The notes: generated from the letters alone by a model not told the origin. Positions 37,487-45,870 are shown, counted from the stretch's first letter. The stretch: 64,000 nt of DNA from Streptomyces sp. NBC_00708 (GCA_036226585.1 CP108997.1:5580001-5644000), one strand, 5' to 3'. Made by a program: numbers and translations.

Positions 37487-38533
37487 TCAGGTACGGGTGG
37501 CCGTGCCGCAGTCCGAGGCGTCCCGGTCCCGCATCCGCTCGTCCATCGACGTGCCCCGCTCGTACGGGTCGACCTTCGTGCCGTCGTCCGAGGGCCCCCG
37601 CTCCTTCGCGAACTCGGGGCGGAAGTAGCCGGTGGTGTTCGAGCAGCCGCCGTTGGCGGAGTCCACCCGGTACGCCTTCAGCGAGAAGGTCCCCGGCTCG
37701 ATGAGCACCTTGCCGGGGTCGTCCCAGCTCATCACGATCTCGCGGCGGGCGATCGTACGGGCGACCTCGTCGCTGTCCCCGGACGCCCGCACGACGGCGT
37801 AGACGAAGGTGACATCGGCGGTCACCTCGACCGCGCCGCGCTCGCCCTCCCGGTACGTGATCCCGCCGCGCGTCTTGATCACATCACCGGCGAGGCGTGC
37901 GTACGACGGATCGAAGCGGCTGAAGAGTGTCAGCGGGTCGTTCTCCCGGTCCGGGGTGTCGAAGGCGTTCGCCAGGTACTCCCTGACGTCGGCCTGCTTC
38001 GGGTTGAGGGCCGCGATCGCCTTCACCGGCCGCTCCCCGCGCAGCACGGCCGGATCGAGCCCGGAGTCGGAGAGGAAGGCCAGGCTGCTGTCGAGCGCGT
38101 CGGCCACCTGCTTCTCGCTCATCCACCCGGTCGCCCGCGCCGACGGCATCGTGATCCCGGCCGTCCCCGCCGCCCAGTGCTCCGCCGGTGACCCCTTGAA
38201 CGGGTCGTCCAGGGTGGGCTGCCCGGACGCCGCCGCGGACCCGCCCCCGCCGTCGAAGCCGAGCCAGCCGGTCACCCGGCCGGGGTCCAGCGCCACGACG
38301 AACAGCGCGACGACGACCAGCAGGCCCACCACGTACCAGGCCCTGCCACGGCGCCGGCGGGGCGGCTCGTGGGTGCGCCACCCCTGGGGCGGGCCGGGCT
38401 CCTCGCGCAGCCGCCGGGTCACCATCCGGGCGCGGGCGGACGGCTCCTCGGGGGCGCCGGGCGTCCCGGCCTCGGCTTCGCGCAGGAAGCGCTCCCACTC
38501 CTCGTCCGGTATGGAGGACCCACCCTTGTCCAC
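37487..38533 (-). CDS. Single-pass membrane protein of unknown function
   Basis: 348 residues. A cytoplasmic N-terminus of about 65 residues, rich in Pro, Glu and Arg, is followed by one transmembrane helix (YVVGLLVVVALFVVAL, about 67-82). The extracellular part is about 260 residues and ends with two cysteines (GGCSNTTGYFRPEFAKERGPSDDG; DASDCGT). VTADVTFVYAVVRA and EIVMSWDDPGKVLIEPGTFSL are predicted strands. It resembles a widespread uncharacterised Streptomyces membrane protein. Start: GTG at 38533 with GGGAGCG upstream. No operon partner; function cannot be assigned. Confidence 0.75.
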   Translation of the reverse strand: MDKGGSSIPDEEWERFLREAEAGTPGAPEEPSARARMVTRRLREEPGPPQGWRTHEPPRRRRGRAWYVVGLLVVVALFVVALDPGRVTGWLGFDGGGGSAAASGQPTLDDPFKGSPAEHWAAGTAGITMPSARATGWMSEKQVADALDSSLAFLSDSGLDPAVLRGERPVKAIAALNPKQADVREYLANAFDTPDRENDPLTLFSRFDPSYARLAGDVIKTRGGITYREGERGAVEVTADVTFVYAVVRASGDSDEVARTIARREIVMSWDDPGKVLIEPGTFSLKAYRVDSANGGCSNTTGYFRPEFAKERGPSDDGTKVDPYERGTSMDERMRDRDASDCGTATRT

Positions 38534-38666
38534 GCTGCGCTCCCGCTCCTCCCGGCACCCCCGGCCGGTCCGATTTTCCGTGCATCATCACACAGCCCGG
38601 TGACACCCGGCGCGAACGGTCCGCGCGCCAAGTGCCCACCGGGCCGGTGCTGATGGGGTGTGCGCG

Positions 38667-39482
38667 TTACGGCTTGCGGCCGACCGCCACGTATCCCGGG
38701 GTGATGACCTCGCCGGTGCCGGGGACCGGCTCGCCGAGCTCGGGGTGCCAGGCCTCGGCGGCGACGATGCCGGGCTCCACGATCTCCAGCCCGTCGAAGA
38801 ACGAGGCGAACTGCGCGCGGGTGCGCGGCGCCAGCGTCAGGGTGTTGGCCTTGTACATCTCGTCCACCTGGCGCGCCTCCTCCGGGTGGAAGTCGGCGGT
38901 GATCTGCGAGATGACCATGTAGCTGCCGGGCGCGAGGACGTCGGTCAGCCGGCTCACCAGCTCGTACGCGCCGTCCTCGTCGCTCACGAAGTGCAGCAGC
39001 GCGATCATCGACAGGGCCACCGGCTTGCCGAAGTCCAGTGTCCTGCCCGCGTGTTCGAGGATGGTCTCGACGTTGCGCGCGTCGGCCTGCACGTAGTCGA
39101 TGACGCCCTCGGGCGTGCCCTTGAGCAGGGCCTCGGCGTGGGCCAGCACGATGGGGTCGTTGTCGCAGTAGACGACCCGGGTGCCGGGTTCGGCCGCCTG
39201 GGCCACCTGGTGCAGGTTGGGTTCGGTGGGTATGCCGGTGCCGATGTCGAGGAACTGGCGGACGCCCTGGGTGGAGAGCCAGCGGGTGGCGCGGTGCATG
39301 AAGGCCCGGTTGATCTTGGCCATCACCGGGACGTTCGGCTCGACGGCCAGCATCTGGCGGCCCATGGCCTCGTCCACCGGGTAGTTGTCCTTGCCGCCCA
39401 GGAACCAGTCGTACATTCGCGCGGGATGCGGCTTGCTGGTGTCGATGAGCGGGGCGGTGGTGTCGTTCTCCGGTCGGGACAT
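38667..39482 (-). CDS. DUF574-type SAM-dependent methyltransferase
   Basis: 271 residues. The N-terminal family signature HPARMYDWFLGGKDNYPVDE is followed by SAM motif I FLDIGTGIPTEPNLHQVAQ and VVYCDNDPIVLAHAEALL. ALLHFVSDEDGAYELVSRLTDVLAPGSYMVISQIT completes the fold. DUF574 (Methyltransf_19) proteins are numerous in Streptomyces and often lie next to conservons or P450s; substrates are mostly unknown. Start: ATG at 39482 with GGAG 6 nt upstream. It diverges from the secreted lipase gene. Confidence 0.92.
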   Translation of the reverse strand: MSRPENDTTAPLIDTSKPHPARMYDWFLGGKDNYPVDEAMGRQMLAVEPNVPVMAKINRAFMHRATRWLSTQGVRQFLDIGTGIPTEPNLHQVAQAAEPGTRVVYCDNDPIVLAHAEALLKGTPEGVIDYVQADARNVETILEHAGRTLDFGKPVALSMIALLHFVSDEDGAYELVSRLTDVLAPGSYMVISQITADFHPEEARQVDEMYKANTLTLAPRTRAQFASFFDGLEIVEPGIVAAEAWHPELGEPVPGTGEVITPGYVAVGRKP

Positions 39483-39577
39483 GGCCAACTCCAGGGTGCG
39501 GGAGGCTGCGGATGATCAGCTCGCGCCCACCCTAAGCAACGTGGCCGCCAGGAGCACGAGTTCGGTCGCCGATGATA

Positions 39578-39619
39578 GTTACCAATGCGTAACTTACTGA
39601 CGGGTTACCACCGGTAATC
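39578..39619. promoter_or_regulatory. Two inverted repeats in the methyltransferase/lipase divergent promoter
   Basis: GTTAC-N6-GTAAC (39578-39593) and TTACC-ACC-GGTAA (39605-39617) share the TTAC/GTAA half-site. They lie about 60-95 nt upstream of the lipase GTG in an AT-richer stretch, where a -35/-10 or operator would fall. The regulator is unknown. Confidence 0.45.
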
Positions 39620-39672
39620 CCCGCTGTTAGCTTGCGCTCACCCGCCATTCGAAGCAGAGCGAGGAGTGAGCT

Positions 39673-41064
39673 GTGAGCCGCAAGGACAGCCGTTCGCGTT
39701 CCACCTTCTTCACACCCCCCACCCGCCGCCCCGGCGCCCGCACCCTGCGCGCCGCCGCCGTCGCCGTGACCGCCGCCGCGTGTGTGGCCGCGTACGCGGC
39801 GCCCGCGTCGGCCACGGACGGAACCGAACCCGTCGTCTCCCGGGGCGTGACCATCCCCGCGTTCTACAACCCGCCCGCCCAACTGCCCGCCACCAACGGG
39901 GAGCTGATACGGACCGAGCCCCTGCCGCTCGGCCTGGGCCTCCCCGGCCTGGACGGCCGCCCGATGCCGGGCACCGCGACCCGCCTCATGTACCGGACGA
40001 CCGACTCCAACGGGCAGCCGGCCGCGGTGACCGGCGCCTACATCGAACCCTCGGCCGCCTGGAAGGGCGGCGGCGCCCGCCCGCTGGTGGCGCTGGCCTC
40101 CGGCACGATGGGCCAGGGCGACCAGTGCGCGCCCTCGCTGGCCCTCCAGCACCCGCTGGCCGTCACCCCCGAGTCCGTGTCGATCGGCTACGAGACCCTC
40201 TCCGTCTACCGGCTCCTGTCCGCCGGTGTCGCGGTCGTCGTCACCGACTATGTGGGCCTCGGCACCACCGACCGGCTGCACACCTACGTCAACCGGGTCG
40301 ACGAGGGCCACGCGCTGCTGGACGCGGTCCGTGCCGCGCACCGGCTGCCCGCCACCTCGCTCACGGCCGCGTCCCGCACGGGTCTGTACGGCTACAGCCA
40401 GGGCGGCGGGGCCAGTGCCTCGGCCGCCGAGCTCCAGCCCTCGTACGCCCCCGAGATCCAGCTGGCCGGCACCTATGCCGGGGCGCCGCCCGCCGACCTG
40501 ACCGCGACGATGAAGGGCATCGACGGCAGCGCCCTGGCCGGCGCCCTCGCCTGGTCGATCAACGGGTTCGCCCAGGCCGACGCGGACCTCCGCGAGGTCG
40601 TGGAGGCCAACATCAACGACGCCGGGCGCACCGCGCTGAAGAACGCCTCCACCATGTGCGTCGGCGACGCGATCCTCGGCTACGGCTTCGCCAAGAGCTC
40701 CAAGTGGACCACCACCGGCAAGTCCCTCGGCGAGATCATCGCCGCCGAGCCCAAGGCGCAGGCCGCGCTCGACAAGCAGCGGATAGGCACCCTCACGCCG
40801 GCCGGCCCGGTGCGGGTGGCGACCGGCATCCAGGACGACATCGTGCCGCACGCCCAGGCGCGTCAGCTCGCCGTCGACTGGTGCCGCAAGGGCGGCGACG
40901 TCACCTACGACGCCGTCATCCTGCCCAACCTCGGCGACAAGATCCTCACCAACCACATGGTGCCGCTCATCACCGACCAGGGCGACGCCATCTCCTGGAT
41001 GACCGACCGCCTCGCCGGCAAGCGCGCCACCTCCAACTGCTGGTCGATGCCGATCCAGCCCTGA
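39673..41064 (+). CDS. Secreted lipase (LIP family alpha/beta hydrolase)
   Basis: 463 residues. A signal peptide with an Arg-rich start and hydrophobic AAAVAVTAAACVAAYAA ends at PASA, near residue 48. The alpha/beta hydrolase core has the nucleophile elbow GYSQGG (Ser242), a likely acid at Asp388 or Asp389 in GIQDDIVPH, and His428 in TNHMVPL. Cysteines in GDQCAPS, TMCVGD, DWCRKG and SNCWS could form two disulfides. It resembles the secretory LIP family of fungal and actinobacterial triacylglycerol lipases. Start: GTG at 39673 with GGAG upstream. It is followed by a strong hairpin. It hydrolyses lipid esters outside the cell. Confidence 0.88.
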   Translation: MSRKDSRSRSTFFTPPTRRPGARTLRAAAVAVTAAACVAAYAAPASATDGTEPVVSRGVTIPAFYNPPAQLPATNGELIRTEPLPLGLGLPGLDGRPMPGTATRLMYRTTDSNGQPAAVTGAYIEPSAAWKGGGARPLVALASGTMGQGDQCAPSLALQHPLAVTPESVSIGYETLSVYRLLSAGVAVVVTDYVGLGTTDRLHTYVNRVDEGHALLDAVRAAHRLPATSLTAASRTGLYGYSQGGGASASAAELQPSYAPEIQLAGTYAGAPPADLTATMKGIDGSALAGALAWSINGFAQADADLREVVEANINDAGRTALKNASTMCVGDAILGYGFAKSSKWTTTGKSLGEIIAAEPKAQAALDKQRIGTLTPAGPVRVATGIQDDIVPHAQARQLAVDWCRKGGDVTYDAVILPNLGDKILTNHMVPLITDQGDAISWMTDRLAGKRATSNCWSMPIQP

Positions 41065-41081
41065 CCCCGTCGTCCGCCCCC

Positions 41082-41132
41082 GCCGGCCGGTCCGCGCCCA
41101 CGGAAAACCCCCGTGCGCGCGGACCGGCCGGC
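41082..41132 (+). terminator. Terminator after the lipase gene
   Basis: A 16-bp perfect stem (GCCGGCCGGTCCGCGC with its complement) encloses a 19-nt loop that has its own short CACGG/CCGTG pairing. It begins 18 nt past the lipase stop, and isolates the next promoter at 41136. Confidence 0.8.
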
Positions 41133-41135
41133 GGC

Positions 41136-41141
41136 TAGGGT
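41136..41141 (+). promoter_or_regulatory. -10 element for the micro-ORF and macrolide glycosyltransferase transcript
   Basis: TAGGGT ends 6 nt before the ATG at 41148. The geometry is that of a leaderless start, so the transcript would begin at the micro-ORF and run into the glycosyltransferase gene. Confidence 0.5.
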
Positions 41142-41147
41142 CGCCGT

Positions 41148-41174
41148 ATGAACATCGTCCAGCTCTACGGCTGA
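41148..41174 (+). CDS. Eight-residue micro-ORF, possible leader peptide of the macrolide glycosyltransferase gene
   Basis: ATG, seven sense codons and TGA give the peptide MNIVQLYG. It directly follows a -10-like TAGGGT with leaderless spacing and ends 133 nt before the ATG of a macrolide glycosyltransferase gene. Macrolide-resistance genes are often controlled by drug-stalled ribosomes on short leader peptides, so this is a reasonable candidate. No clear alternative hairpins that hide the downstream ribosome site could be drawn by eye. It could equally be the residue of a deleted leaderless gene, or chance. Confidence 0.4.
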   Translation: MNIVQLYG

Positions 41175-41307
41175 CGCGGCCGGGGCTCGCCCCCGACCCC
41201 GTCCGGCACACCGTGTCCGCGCGCCCACCGACCGGCCCTCGCCGGAGTGGCGGCGCGCCGGTCTGCCGTGTCCCCTTCCGCCGTAGAACTGAAACGAGTG
41301 ATTTCCC

Positions 41308-42483
41308 ATGACACGTCGCCGTGCCCATATCGCCATGGTCGGCATCCCCGCCGTCAGCCATGTCCTGCCGAGCATCGAGGTCATCCGCGAACTGGTCGCC
41401 CGAGGCCACCGCGTCACCTACGCCAACGACCCCGTGATGGCCGAGCGTATCGAGGCCACCGGCGCCACCTTCGTGCCGTACACCTCCGTGCTCCCGGTCG
41501 GGGACAGCAACTGGCCGGACGACCCCATCGCCGCGATGGGCCTCTTCCTGGACGACGCGGTCCAGGCCCTGCCGCAGCTGCGCGCCGTCTACGACGAGGA
41601 CCCGGCGGACCTGTACCTGTACGACATCGGCGCGTACCCGGCACGGGTGCTGGCCGAGTCGCAGAACCGCCGCCTGATGCAGCTCTACCCGACCTTCGTC
41701 GGCTGGCGGAGTTACGAGAAGGACGTGGCGGCCCAGCTGTGGGCGCTGCCGGGGGCCGACGCGTACCGTGCGAGGTTCACCGAGTGGCTGGCCGGCTCCG
41801 GTGCGACCACGCGGGACATGGACGCCTTCGTCGGCCGCCCCGACCACACCCTGGCCCTGATCCCCCGGGCGATGCAGCCCCATGCGGACGACGTCGACAC
41901 CGGCACCGTCACGTTCGTCGGGCCGTGCTTCGCCGGGCGCGGCGAGGAGCAGACCTGGACCCGGCCCGCCGGGGCGGACAAGGTGCTGCTGATCTCGCTG
42001 GGGTCCGCGTACACCAACCGCCCGGAGTTCTACCGCAGTTGCCTGGCGGCGTACGGGGATCTGCCCGGGTGGCACGTCGTGCTCCAGATCGGCAGGCAGA
42101 CGGATCCGGCGGAGCTGGGCACCGTCCCCGGCAACGTCGAGGTCCACCGGTGGGTGCCGCAGTTGGCCATCCTTCAGCAGGCGGACGCCTTCCTCACGCA
42201 CGCCGGGATGGGCGGCAGCTCCGAGGGGCTGTACAGCGGGGTGCCGATGATCGCCGTGCCGCAGGGCGTCGACCAGTTCATGAACGCGGACCAGCTCGTG
42301 GAGCTGGGGGTCGCCCGCCGTATCGACACCGACGACGCCACCCCCGAGGCGCTGCGCGAAGCCCTCGGCGCGCTCGTCAACGACCCCGAGGTCGCCCGGC
42401 GCTCGGCGCGGCTGCGCGACGACGCCCGCGCGGAGGGCGGCACCCACCGGGCCGCCGGCCTGGTGGAGGAACTGCTCGGCTGA
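41308..42483 (+). CDS. mgt: Macrolide-inactivating glycosyltransferase (MGT/OleD family)
   Basis: 391 residues of the GT1 family with close similarity along its length to OleD and Mgt: HIAMVGIPAVSHVLPSIEVIRELVARGHRVTYAN, LVLIP-type ALIPRAMQPHADDVD, and the donor-binding block VPQLAILQQADAFLTHAGMGGSSEGLYSGVPMIAVPQGVDQF. The catalytic pair is kept: His in AVSHVLP and Asp in YDIGAYPARVL. The enzyme transfers glucose from UDP-glucose to the 2-OH of macrolides, inactivating them in the cytoplasm. Start: ATG at 41308 with a weak GAGTG. It stands alone downstream of a micro-ORF; no macrolide PKS is in the window, so it is an intrinsic resistance gene. Confidence 0.92.
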   Translation: MTRRRAHIAMVGIPAVSHVLPSIEVIRELVARGHRVTYANDPVMAERIEATGATFVPYTSVLPVGDSNWPDDPIAAMGLFLDDAVQALPQLRAVYDEDPADLYLYDIGAYPARVLAESQNRRLMQLYPTFVGWRSYEKDVAAQLWALPGADAYRARFTEWLAGSGATTRDMDAFVGRPDHTLALIPRAMQPHADDVDTGTVTFVGPCFAGRGEEQTWTRPAGADKVLLISLGSAYTNRPEFYRSCLAAYGDLPGWHVVLQIGRQTDPAELGTVPGNVEVHRWVPQLAILQQADAFLTHAGMGGSSEGLYSGVPMIAVPQGVDQFMNADQLVELGVARRIDTDDATPEALREALGALVNDPEVARRSARLRDDARAEGGTHRAAGLVEELLG

Positions 42484-42489
42484 AACGAG

Positions 42490-42538
42490 CCCGGCCGGGA
42501 CGGTGAGCGGAACGTCCGCGCTCAACGCCCCGGCCGGG
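42490..42538. terminator. Bidirectional terminator between mgt and etfA
   Basis: CCCGGCCGGG at 42490-42499 pairs with CCCGGCCGGG at 42529-42538, with an inner TGAGCG/CGCTCA stem. It lies between the convergent mgt and etfA genes. Confidence 0.7.
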
Positions 42539-42557
42539 TACCGCAGGTGAGGGAGTG

Positions 42558-43520
42558 TCAGCCCTTGCGGGTGTTGATCTCCTCGGTGAGCTGGGGGACG
42601 ACGTCGAAGAGGTCGCCGACGACGCCGTAGTCGACGAGGTCGAAGATCGGGGCCTCGGCGTCCTTGTTGACCGCGACGATGGTCTTCGAGGTCTGCATCC
42701 CGGCCCGGTGCTGGATCGCGCCGGAGATGCCGGAGGCGATGTAGAGCTGCGGGGAGACGGACTTGCCGGTCTGGCCGACCTGGTTGGTGTGCGGGTACCA
42801 GCCCGCGTCCACGGCGGCGCGCGAGGCGCCCACCGCGGCACCCAGCGAGTCCGCGAGGGCCTCGATGACCGCGAAGTTCTCCGCGCCGTTGACGCCGCGG
42901 CCACCGGAGACCACGATCGCGGCCTCCGTCAGCTCCGGACGGCCCGTCGACTCACGCGGCGTACGCGAAAGCACCTTCGTACCGGTGGCCTGCGCCGAGA
43001 AGGTGACCGCGAGGGTCTCGACGGCACCGGCGGCCGAGGCCGGCTCGACCGGGGCGGAGTTCGGCTTGACCGTGATGACCGGAACACCCTTGGAGACACG
43101 GGACTTGGTCGTGTACGAGGCGGCGAACGCGGACTGCGTGGCGACCGGGCCCTCGTCGCCGGCTTCCAGATCGACGGCGTCGGTGATGATGCCGGAACCG
43201 ATACGGACCGCGAGGCGGGCCGCGATCTCCTTGGCCTCCGCGGAGGAGGACAGCAGTACGGCGGCCGGGGACACGGCGTCGAAGGCGGCCTGGAGGGCGT
43301 CCACCTTCGGCACCACGAGGTACTCGGCGAACTCGGGGGCGTCGGCGGTCAGCACCTTGACCGCGCCGTGCTCGGCAAGCACGTCGGCGGTGTCCGCGGC
43401 GCCGTTGCCCAGGGCGACGGCGACGGGCTCGCCGATGCGGCGGGCGAGCGTCAGCAGCTCCAGGGTGGGCTTGCGGACGGCACCGTCCACGTGGTCGACA
43501 TAGACGAGAACTTCAGCCAT
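42558..43520 (-). CDS. etfA: Electron transfer flavoprotein alpha subunit
   Basis: 320 residues. The N-terminal ETF domain includes [46 protein letters not shown]. The C-terminal FAD domain has the signature [23 protein letters not shown], and [44 protein letters not shown]. With EtfB it carries electrons from acyl-CoA dehydrogenases to the respiratory chain. Start: ATG at 43520, 58 nt after etfB; the two form an operon. The promoter region of the operon carries a TetR-type operator shared with a divergent tetR gene. Confidence 0.95.
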   Translation of the reverse strand: MAEVLVYVDHVDGAVRKPTLELLTLARRIGEPVAVALGNGAADTADVLAEHGAVKVLTADAPEFAEYLVVPKVDALQAAFDAVSPAAVLLSSSAEAKEIAARLAVRIGSGIITDAVDLEAGDEGPVATQSAFAASYTTKSRVSKGVPVITVKPNSAPVEPASAAGAVETLAVTFSAQATGTKVLSRTPRESTGRPELTEAAIVVSGGRGVNGAENFAVIEALADSLGAAVGASRAAVDAGWYPHTNQVGQTGKSVSPQLYIASGISGAIQHRAGMQTSKTIVAVNKDAEAPIFDLVDYGVVGDLFDVVPQLTEEINTRKG

Positions 43521-43578
43521 GGGACTTCAATCTCCTGCGTGTACGAAGTAGGCGGGGGTGGTGAGGGAACAGCCGGGG

Positions 43579-44364
43579 CTAGATGAACTTCTGGCCGGCC
43601 AGGAACTCGGCCAGCTGCTTGCCGCCCTCGCCCTCGTCCTTCACGATCGTGCCCGCGGTGCGGGCCGGACGCTCGGTCGCGGAATCGACCGCGGTCCACG
43701 CACCCGCCAGACCCACCTCGTCCGCGTCGATCCCCAGGTCGTCCAGATCCAGGGACTTCACCGGCTTCTTCTTCGCCGCCATGATCCCCTTGAACGACGG
43801 ATAACGGGCCTCACCCGACTGGTCGGTCACCGACACCACCGCCGGCAGCGACGCCTCCAGCTCCTCCGACGCACTGTCCCCGTCACGACGCCCCCGCACC
43901 ACACCACCCTCGACGGACACCTGCGACAGCAACGTCACCTGCGGCACACCCAGCCGCTCCGCCAGCAGCGCCGGAACCACACCCATCGTGCCGTCCGTCG
44001 ACGCCATCCCCGAGATCACCAGGTCGTACCCGGTCTCCTCGACCGCCTTCGCCAGCACCAACGACGTCCCCAGCGCATCCGTACCGTGCAGACCGTCGTC
44101 CTCGACGTGAACCGCCTTGTCCGCACCCATCGACAACGCCTTGCGCAACGCGTCCTTGGCATCCTCCGGACCCACCGTCAGCACAGTGACCTCCGCGTCA
44201 TCCGCCGCGTCCGCGATCTGCAACGCCTGCTCGACCGCATACTCGTCCAGCTCCGACAGCAGACCGTCGACATCCTCACGGTCCAACGTCAGGTCATCGG
44301 CGAAATGCCGGTCACCGGTCGCGTCGGGCACGTACTTCACAGTGACAACGATCCTCAAGCTCAC
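43579..44364 (-). CDS. etfB: Electron transfer flavoprotein beta subunit
   Basis: 261 residues. The family blocks are IVVTVKYVPD at the start, DEYAVEQALQIADAADDAEVTVLTVGPEDAKDALRKALSMGADKAVHVED and DLVISGMASTDGTMGVVPALLAERLGVPQVTLLS. EtfB binds AMP and docks the dehydrogenase partner. Codon use is strongly biased, as expected for a well-expressed gene. Start: ATG at 44364 with GGGAGAG upstream. First gene of etfBA. The two-box operator at 44408-44442 is 44 nt upstream, in position to control it. Confidence 0.95.
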   Translation of the reverse strand: MSLRIVVTVKYVPDATGDRHFADDLTLDREDVDGLLSELDEYAVEQALQIADAADDAEVTVLTVGPEDAKDALRKALSMGADKAVHVEDDGLHGTDALGTSLVLAKAVEETGYDLVISGMASTDGTMGVVPALLAERLGVPQVTLLSQVSVEGGVVRGRRDGDSASEELEASLPAVVSVTDQSGEARYPSFKGIMAAKKKPVKSLDLDDLGIDADEVGLAGAWTAVDSATERPARTAGTIVKDEGEGGKQLAEFLAGQKFI

Positions 44365-44407
44365 GCCGGCTCTCCCTGTACCTGGTGGTCTTCTGAGGGA
44401 ATCCTAT

Positions 44408-44442
44408 GGCACTCAGTACCCTTCGTAAAGGTACCCAGTGCC
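44408..44442. promoter_or_regulatory. TetR two-box operator, etfB/tetR side
   Basis: GGCACTCAGTACC (44408-44420) and GGTACCCAGTGCC (44430-44442) are near copies of the palindrome GGCACTNAGTGCC, with centres 22 bp apart. The second box reaches the expected -35 of the leaderless tetR gene. The same arrangement recurs at 45247-45281 with the same spacing. Confidence 0.85.
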
Positions 44443-44473
44443 GGATGGCTGCTTTCGGTGTTACGTTTCCGGC

Positions 44474-45226
44474 ATGACCGAAGACCGGCGGCCGGCCAAG
44501 AAGCCCCCCATGCGTGATGTGCTCGCCGAGGCGGCCTTCGCGCTGTTCCTGGAGCGCGGGTTCGAGCGGACCACGGTGGACGACATCGTCGCCAGGGCGG
44601 GGGTGGGGCGGCGCTCGTTCTTCCGCTACTTCCCCTCCAAGGAGGACGCGGTCTTCCCGGACCACGAGCGGTGCCTCGCGGACATGACCGCGTTCCTGGG
44701 CGCGGCCGAGGACGGCGACCCGGTCTCCACGGTGTGCGACGCGGCCCGTCTGGTGCTGCGGATGTACGCGGAGAACCCCGAGTTCTCCGTCCAGCGCTAC
44801 CGGCTCACCCGTGAGGTGCCGGGGCTGCGCACGTACGAGCTGTCCGTGGTGCGCCGCTACGAGCGGACCCTCGCCGGCTATCTGGACCGGCGGTGGGCCG
44901 ACGACCCGGCCGCCGGCCCGGACGCCTCGCTGCGCGCCGAGGTGATCGCGGCCTCGGTCGTCGCCGCGCACAACAACGGGCTGCGGTCGTGGCTGCGTTC
45001 GGGCGGCGAGGGCGACGCGGGCGCCGAGGTGGACCGTGCGCTGGAGCTGGTCCGCGCGGTGTGGAGCGAGGCGGGGGAGCGCCCTGCCGCGTCGGTCCCG
45101 GTGCTTCCGGCACCGCCCGGGGCCGTGGGCGTGGGCGACGACGAAGTGATCGTCATGGTCGCCCGCAAGGGCGCCCCGATGTGGCGCGTGGTGCAGCACA
45201 TCGAGTCCGCGCTCGGCAGTGCCTAG
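44474..45226 (+). CDS. TetR family transcriptional regulator
   Basis: 250 residues. The N-terminal TetR helix-turn-helix is VLAEAAFALFLERGFERTTVDDIVARAGVGRRSFFRYFPSKEDAVF (residues 16-61). The ligand-binding part is all-helical. An unusual C-terminal extension (PVLPAPPGAVGVGDDEVIVMVARKGAPMWRVVQHIESALGSA) lies beyond the standard 200-residue length. Start: ATG at 44474, 6 nt after a TACGTT -10, so it is leaderless; an in-frame ATG at 44438 would overlap the operator. It likely represses itself, the divergent etfBA operon and the downstream DUF35 gene through matching operators. The ligand may be an acyl-CoA given the targets; inference. Confidence 0.92.
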   Translation: MTEDRRPAKKPPMRDVLAEAAFALFLERGFERTTVDDIVARAGVGRRSFFRYFPSKEDAVFPDHERCLADMTAFLGAAEDGDPVSTVCDAARLVLRMYAENPEFSVQRYRLTREVPGLRTYELSVVRRYERTLAGYLDRRWADDPAAGPDASLRAEVIAASVVAAHNNGLRSWLRSGGEGDAGAEVDRALELVRAVWSEAGERPAASVPVLPAPPGAVGVGDDEVIVMVARKGAPMWRVVQHIESALGSA

Positions 45227-45246
45227 GGCCCCGGCCCACACTTTGC

Positions 45247-45281
45247 GGCACTGAGTGCCTTTACTCCTGGAACTAAGTGCC
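45247..45281. promoter_or_regulatory. TetR two-box operator, DUF35 side
   Basis: GGCACTGAGTGCC (45247-45259) is a perfect 13-bp palindrome, and GGAACTAAGTGCC (45269-45281) is a near copy. Centres are 22 bp apart, as at 44408-44442. It lies 64 nt upstream of the DUF35 gene. Confidence 0.85.
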
Positions 45282-45344
45282 ATACGGTGCCGGTGTGCCG
45301 TCGCCGAAGGTGCGGCGTACCGAGTCGAGCGCGGGAGGCGGAAC

Positions 45345-45749
45345 GTGTTCAGTACCGGAATCGACGTGGTGGGGCGGCCGGCCCGTGAGGCGGTGGAGCC
45401 GCACAGTCAGGAAGGGCTCGTCTACCAGGTGTGCCGCTGGTGCCACACCGCCTCCTTCCGCAAACTCCTGTGCCCCGTCTGCGCGTCGAGCGACCTCGAA
45501 TCCGCGCACAGCGACGGTTACGGGGTCGTCGTGCGGTCCAGTGTGGTGAACCGCTACTCGCGCGTGATGCGCAACGAGTCCCTGGTCCGCTTCCCCGAGG
45601 GCTTCGTCTACCGCTGCCGGATCGTGGGCGCGGCCCCCCATCTGGTGAACGTCGGCGACCGGGTGCGCCCGGCCGGCGGCCGGACCTCCGTGGCCGGCGA
45701 GGTCGTGCTCGAACTCTGCGACCCGCCCGGGTCGTCCGGCTGGTACTGA
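45345..45749 (+). CDS. Zn-ribbon/OB-fold (DUF35) protein
   Basis: 134 residues. An N-terminal rubredoxin-like zinc ribbon (CRWCHTASFRKLLCPVCASSDL, four Cys, about residues 30-51) is followed by an OB-fold (GYGVVVRSSVVNRYSRV, FVYRCRIVGAAPHLVNVGDRVRPAGG). DUF35 proteins bind acyl-CoA and usually partner a thiolase-like enzyme in lipid or polyketide metabolism. No thiolase gene is adjacent here. Start: GTG at 45345 after GGAGGCGGAAC; the longer frame lacks a site. The operator pair upstream ties it to the TetR regulator and thus to etfBA, suggesting a role in acyl-CoA oxidation. Confidence 0.82.
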   Translation: MFSTGIDVVGRPAREAVEPHSQEGLVYQVCRWCHTASFRKLLCPVCASSDLESAHSDGYGVVVRSSVVNRYSRVMRNESLVRFPEGFVYRCRIVGAAPHLVNVGDRVRPAGGRTSVAGEVVLELCDPPGSSGWY

Positions 45750-45870
45750 GCAGGCCCGGGGCCGCCACCGGCCCCGCATGCGTCGCCCTCACGCCCTCAT
45801 GAGTCATCCGATGAACTTTGCGCCCGCCCTTTTCCCGGAGGGGCGGCGCCGCTACCATCGGGACGCGAAA

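Noticed and set aside
39532..42525. A 997-codon minus-strand open frame across the lipase and mgt genes
   Set aside because: Antisense shadow crossing two genuine genes and their terminator.
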